A stretch of 64,000 nt of DNA. Source: Lentibacter algarum (GTDB taxonomy: Bacteria; Pseudomonadota; Alphaproteobacteria; Rhodobacterales; Rhodobacteraceae). The DNA lies in contig NZ_CP158687.1 in assembly GCF_040580765.1 (NCBI RefSeq), positions 372,001 through 436,000 on the forward strand, written 5' to 3'. Numbering within the stretch: the first letter of the stretch is position 1; each line of letters opens with the position of its first letter. The notes beneath the pieces are model-generated. The model did not search any database, was not told the DNA's origin, and was given only the letters and a program-made list of their open reading frames with translations. Positions 61,461 through 64,000 of this stretch are shown one piece after another. The translations under genes and the position numbers were made by a program.

Positions 61461-62418
61461 AGGTGTCCTTTGAAGCGGCAGCAGCGCGGCTTTCGCGCAG
61501 ATTGCGCGCCAGTAGGTCCATCGCGGCCATGCGCACGGCGACGCCCATTTCGACCTGTTCTTGAATGACAGAGCGGGTCACGTCATCGGCAATTTCGCCG
61601 TCGATCTCAACGCCGCGGTTCATTGGGCCGGGGTGCATGACGATCGCATCTGGTTTGGCGTGGGCGAGCTTTTCGGCGGTGAGACCGAAGCGGTGATAAT
61701 ACTCGCGCTCGGAGGGGATAAACCCGCCATCCATGCGCTCTTTCTGGAGCCTGAGCATCATCACGACATCGACGCCTTCAAGCCCTTCCCGCATGTCGTC
61801 AAAGACTTCGACGCCAAACTCGTCAATCTGGCTCGGCATTAGCGTGGGCGGTCCGATCAGGCGGACGCGATTTTCCATTTTGCCGAGCAGCATGATATTG
61901 CTGCGTGCGACGCGGGAGTGGGCGATATCGCCGCAGATTGCGATCGAGAGGCGGTGTAGGCGGCCCTTGGCGCGGCGGATTGTCAGGGCATCGAGCAGCG
62001 CCTGAGTCGGGTGTTCGTGGCTGCCATCGCCCGCGTTGAGCACGGCGCAATTGACCTTTTGGGCCAGAAGATCGACCGCACCTGAGCTGCCATGGCGCAC
62101 GACGAGGAGATCGGGGTGCATGGCGTTGAGAGTGAGGGCCGTATCAACCAGCGTTTCGCCCTTTTTGATAGAGCTTGCGCCCATGGCCATGTTCATCACA
62201 TCTGCGCCGAGGCGCTTGCCTGCAAGCTCGAAAGACGCCTGTGTGCGGGTCGAGTTTTCAAAGAACATATTGATCTGGGTCAGGCCCGCCAGCGCATCGG
62301 AGTGTTTGTGCGCAGAGCGATTGAGCGCAACATATTTGTCGGCCAGATCAAGAATAGAAGTGATGTCGGATTGGGAGAGCGGCTCGATCCCTAATAGGTG
62401 ACGATGTGCAAAGCTCAT
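61453..62418 (-). CDS. pyrB: Aspartate carbamoyltransferase catalytic subunit
   Basis: A 321-residue ATCase that makes carbamoyl aspartate. The carbamoyl-phosphate motif is [12 protein letters not shown] (around residue 54), followed by [14 protein letters not shown] and the aspartate-binding RLQKERM and [12 protein letters not shown] blocks. No pyrI regulatory subunit is present. First gene of pyrB-membrane pair-pyrC-plsY. Confidence 0.96.
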   Translation of the reverse strand: MSFAHRHLLGIEPLSQSDITSILDLADKYVALNRSAHKHSDALAGLTQINMFFENSTRTQASFELAGKRLGADVMNMAMGASSIKKGETLVDTALTLNAMHPDLLVVRHGSSGAVDLLAQKVNCAVLNAGDGSHEHPTQALLDALTIRRAKGRLHRLSIAICGDIAHSRVARSNIMLLGKMENRVRLIGPPTLMPSQIDEFGVEVFDDMREGLEGVDVVMMLRLQKERMDGGFIPSEREYYHRFGLTAEKLAHAKPDAIVMHPGPMNRGVEIDGEIADDVTRSVIQEQVEMGVAVRMAAMDLLARNLRESRAAAASKDTYV

Positions 62419-62521
62419 GGGCTGTCCCTCGCAAATTTCCTGAGCTTATAAAGCGGGGGCGGGGAGCGTGCAATCTGCTTTCGGTGTTTTGGCGGTCTCA
62501 GGGATGCGCTAGGGTGTTTGC

Positions 62522-63298
62522 ATGGAATCGGCACAAGAATACTGGGCGGCGCGGGCGGCTCTTGAATGGCAGGTTGAACTCGGGGCTGATGAGGCGCTGA
62601 GCGAAGGGCCTGTGAACCGCTTTGAGCTTGTTGAGAAGGTGAAGGCTAAGCCTGCCTCTGCGAAAGTCGAGGCGGCGCCACATGTGCAGTCTGGATATGT
62701 GGAAGCGCCCAAGATTGACGCTGTGGCGGAGGCCCGCACGGCGGCCGAGCAAGCTCAGGATTTGGGCCAGCTGCGTGCGGCGCTGGACCGGTTTGAGCAT
62801 TGCGAGCTCAAGCGCGGGGCGCGCAACCTTGTGTTTGCCGATGGCGCGGCTGGGGCGCGTGTGATGATCCTTGGCGAAGCGCCAGACCGAGAGGGGGACC
62901 GCGAGGGCAAGCCTTTTGTCGGGCAGTCGGCTGCCCTTTTGGGAAAGATGCTTGGCGCGATAGGTCTGAGCCTTGAAGAAAGTGTTTATGTCAGCACAGT
63001 GATGCCGTGGCGGCTTTTGAACCAGTCGGGGCCAAGTCCTGACGAGATTGCTATGATGCGGCCCTTTGTGGCGCGGCATGTCGCTTTGGCGAAGCCTGAC
63101 ATCTTGATTCTGATGGGTAATATTGCGTGTGATGCGGCGCTGGGGCAGCGCGGAATTACGCGGCTGCGCGGCACATGGGGCGAGGCGTTTGGCTTGCCTG
63201 TGATGCCGATGTTTCCGCCAGAGACTTTGATGCGCCAGCCTGAGCTGAAGCGCGCGGCATGGGCGGATTTGTTAGAGATTAAAGCGAGGCTTGCATGA
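62522..63298 (+). CDS. Uracil-DNA glycosylase-superfamily protein (family 4-like, cluster ligands lost)
   Basis: A 258-residue protein. The UDG fold is evident from GEAPDREGDREGKPFVGQSAALL (motif 1) and the DILILMGNIA strand. The N-terminal 80 residues are a low-complexity Ala/Glu-rich extension. Compared with family 4 enzymes, only one of the four iron-sulfur cysteines remains (FEHCELK); the KCRP site reads PWRL and the ACRP site MMRP. The C-terminal HPS motif is FPPE. Enzymatic activity is uncertain. The gene overlaps moaB by ATGA. Confidence 0.8.
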   Translation: MESAQEYWAARAALEWQVELGADEALSEGPVNRFELVEKVKAKPASAKVEAAPHVQSGYVEAPKIDAVAEARTAAEQAQDLGQLRAALDRFEHCELKRGARNLVFADGAAGARVMILGEAPDREGDREGKPFVGQSAALLGKMLGAIGLSLEESVYVSTVMPWRLLNQSGPSPDEIAMMRPFVARHVALAKPDILILMGNIACDAALGQRGITRLRGTWGEAFGLPVMPMFPPETLMRQPELKRAAWADLLEIKARLA

Positions 63299-63837
63299 GC
63301 AGAATTGACGAAAGCCGTGAGTTTATTCCCGTGAGGATTGCTGTTTTGACGGTCAGTGACACGCGGGAGCTGGCAGAGGACCGCTCGGGTGATGTGCTTG
63401 TGGCGCGGCTGACGGAAGCGGGGCATGTGCTGGCGAAACGCGAGATTGTGCGTGATGAGCGCGGGGATATTGCTCAGCAACTGCGCGACTGGGTGGCCAG
63501 TGGTGAAGTTGATGTCATTATCTCGACAGGCGGCACGGGGCTGACAGGGCGGGATGTGACCGTTGAGGCTCATAGGGATGTTTACGAAAAAGAGATCGAC
63601 GCCTTTGGCACGCTGTTTACGATGATCAGCTTTGGCAAAATCGGAACGAGTGCTGTGCAGAGCCGCGCGACCGCGGGTGTGGCGGGCGGGTGCTATCTCT
63701 TCGCGCTGCCAGGCAGCCCAGGAGCGTGTAAGGACGGCTGGGACGACATCCTGAAGTGGCAGCTGGATTATCGTCACCGGCCCTGCAACTTCGTTGAGAT
63801 CATGCCGCGACTTGAAGAGCACAAGCGACGCAAATGA
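63295..63837 (+). CDS. moaB: Molybdenum cofactor biosynthesis protein MoaB
   Basis: A 180-residue MoaB/MogA-type protein. Signatures are AVLTVSDTR, IISTGGTGLTGRDVT with the molybdopterin-binding region, and FALPGSPGACKDGW. It adenylates molybdopterin. The same pathway is represented by moaDE at 50669. The start overlaps the UDG-like gene and the stop overlaps the next start. Confidence 0.95.
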   Translation: MSRIDESREFIPVRIAVLTVSDTRELAEDRSGDVLVARLTEAGHVLAKREIVRDERGDIAQQLRDWVASGEVDVIISTGGTGLTGRDVTVEAHRDVYEKEIDAFGTLFTMISFGKIGTSAVQSRATAGVAGGCYLFALPGSPGACKDGWDDILKWQLDYRHRPCNFVEIMPRLEEHKRRK

Positions 63838-64000
63838 ACGATGTCTTTGAGCCATTGGGCCCTCTGATGGAGCCGCAAGACGGACCTGCTCTGATCAAAG
63901 TTGCTGCGATTTATGCCCGCGACACGCATGGCCGCGCGCTGTGCCAGCTTCGGGACGATTTGCCAGGGATTGCTGCCGGCGGGATTTGGGGCCTGTTTGG
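63834..64000 (+). CDS. Nudix hydrolase, N-terminal part (cut by window end)
   Basis: The frame opens at ATG 63834, overlapping the moaB stop, and runs off the window. The visible start MNDVFEPLGPLMEP leads to IKVAAIYARD and LCQLRDDLPGI, then GIWGLFG, the lead-in to a Nudix box. The box itself (GX5EX7REUXEEXGU) is beyond the window, so the family is inferred from the first half only. Confidence 0.65.
   Translation, partial: MNDVFEPLGPLMEPQDGPALIKVAAIYARDTHGRALCQLRDDLPGIAAGGIWGLF

Noticed and set aside
1..64000. CRISPR arrays, insertion sequences, prophage or rRNA genes
   Set aside because: No regular spacer repeats, transposase, integrase, phage structural genes or rRNA sequence were recognised.

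Overview
The window is a stretch of alphaproteobacterial chromosome, most likely from a marine member of the Roseobacter group (Rhodobacterales). The assignment rests on gene content: a BztABCD/AapJQMP-type amino-acid ABC transporter, an ATP12-family F1-ATPase chaperone, DUF1150, a fused ATP sulfurylase/APS kinase, an orphan ectoine synthase, several GcvT/MttB-type methylamine genes, and secY-adk-rpsM order. There is no phage, IS element, CRISPR array or rRNA operon. About 75 genes are packed tightly, many with ATGA overlaps.

Layout. 1-1155: two ClbS/DfsB-like genes (the first cut by the window edge) and a small membrane protein sit where rplP would be expected upstream of rpmC. 1300-5590: rpmC-rpsQ-rplN-rplX-rplE-rpsN-rpsH-rplF-rplR-rpsE-rpmD, closed by a strong terminator. 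5709-7462: an orphan ectC and a convergent DEAD-box helicase split the spc operon. 7882-13069: rplO-secY-adk, then rpsM-rpsK-rpoA-rplQ and a terminator. 13185-18712: degP-type protease, rarA, crcB, rluC-type pseudouridine synthase, HAD phosphatase and ATP12. 18916-23374: aapJQMP. 23505-28347: second DEAD-box helicase, purEK, YdcH-like protein, Hsp20 and DUF1150. 28415-30130: sat-cysC fusion. 30390-37160: a putative quaternary-amine demethylation cluster (DMGDH/GcvT flavoprotein, MttB family, TetR, StcD/TMADH-like). 37247-40985: tRNA-Arg(ACG) and a histidine kinase/flavoprotein/TVP38 operon. 41290-42098: rpmH-rnpA-yidD. 42105-47727: DMT exporter, ABC-2 exporter, S49 protease, small Cys-rich membrane protein, Na/Ca antiporter and pteridine-reductase-like SDR. 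47994-52518: uvrC-pgsA-moaD-moaE-AlkX-like. 52515-58480: OmpA-type envelope genes, ubiA, rsmE, an unknown, and gshA. 58663-62418: plsY-pyrC-two paralogous membrane proteins-pyrB. 62522-64000: UDG-like, moaB and the start of a Nudix gene.

Themes. The ribosomal region is broken into separately promoted units. Every long gap inside these units carries a GC-rich stem-loop without a T tract. The most interesting functional block is 30299-37160. Its TetR-type gene, a perfect 16-bp inverted repeat upstream of the first gene, and three C1/methylamine enzyme families suggest regulated catabolism of an N-methylated osmolyte such as proline betaine or glycine betaine. It uses a non-pyrrolysine MttB homologue with no corrinoid partner in sight. 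Function calls are by family recognition from translated sequence; no database search was possible.
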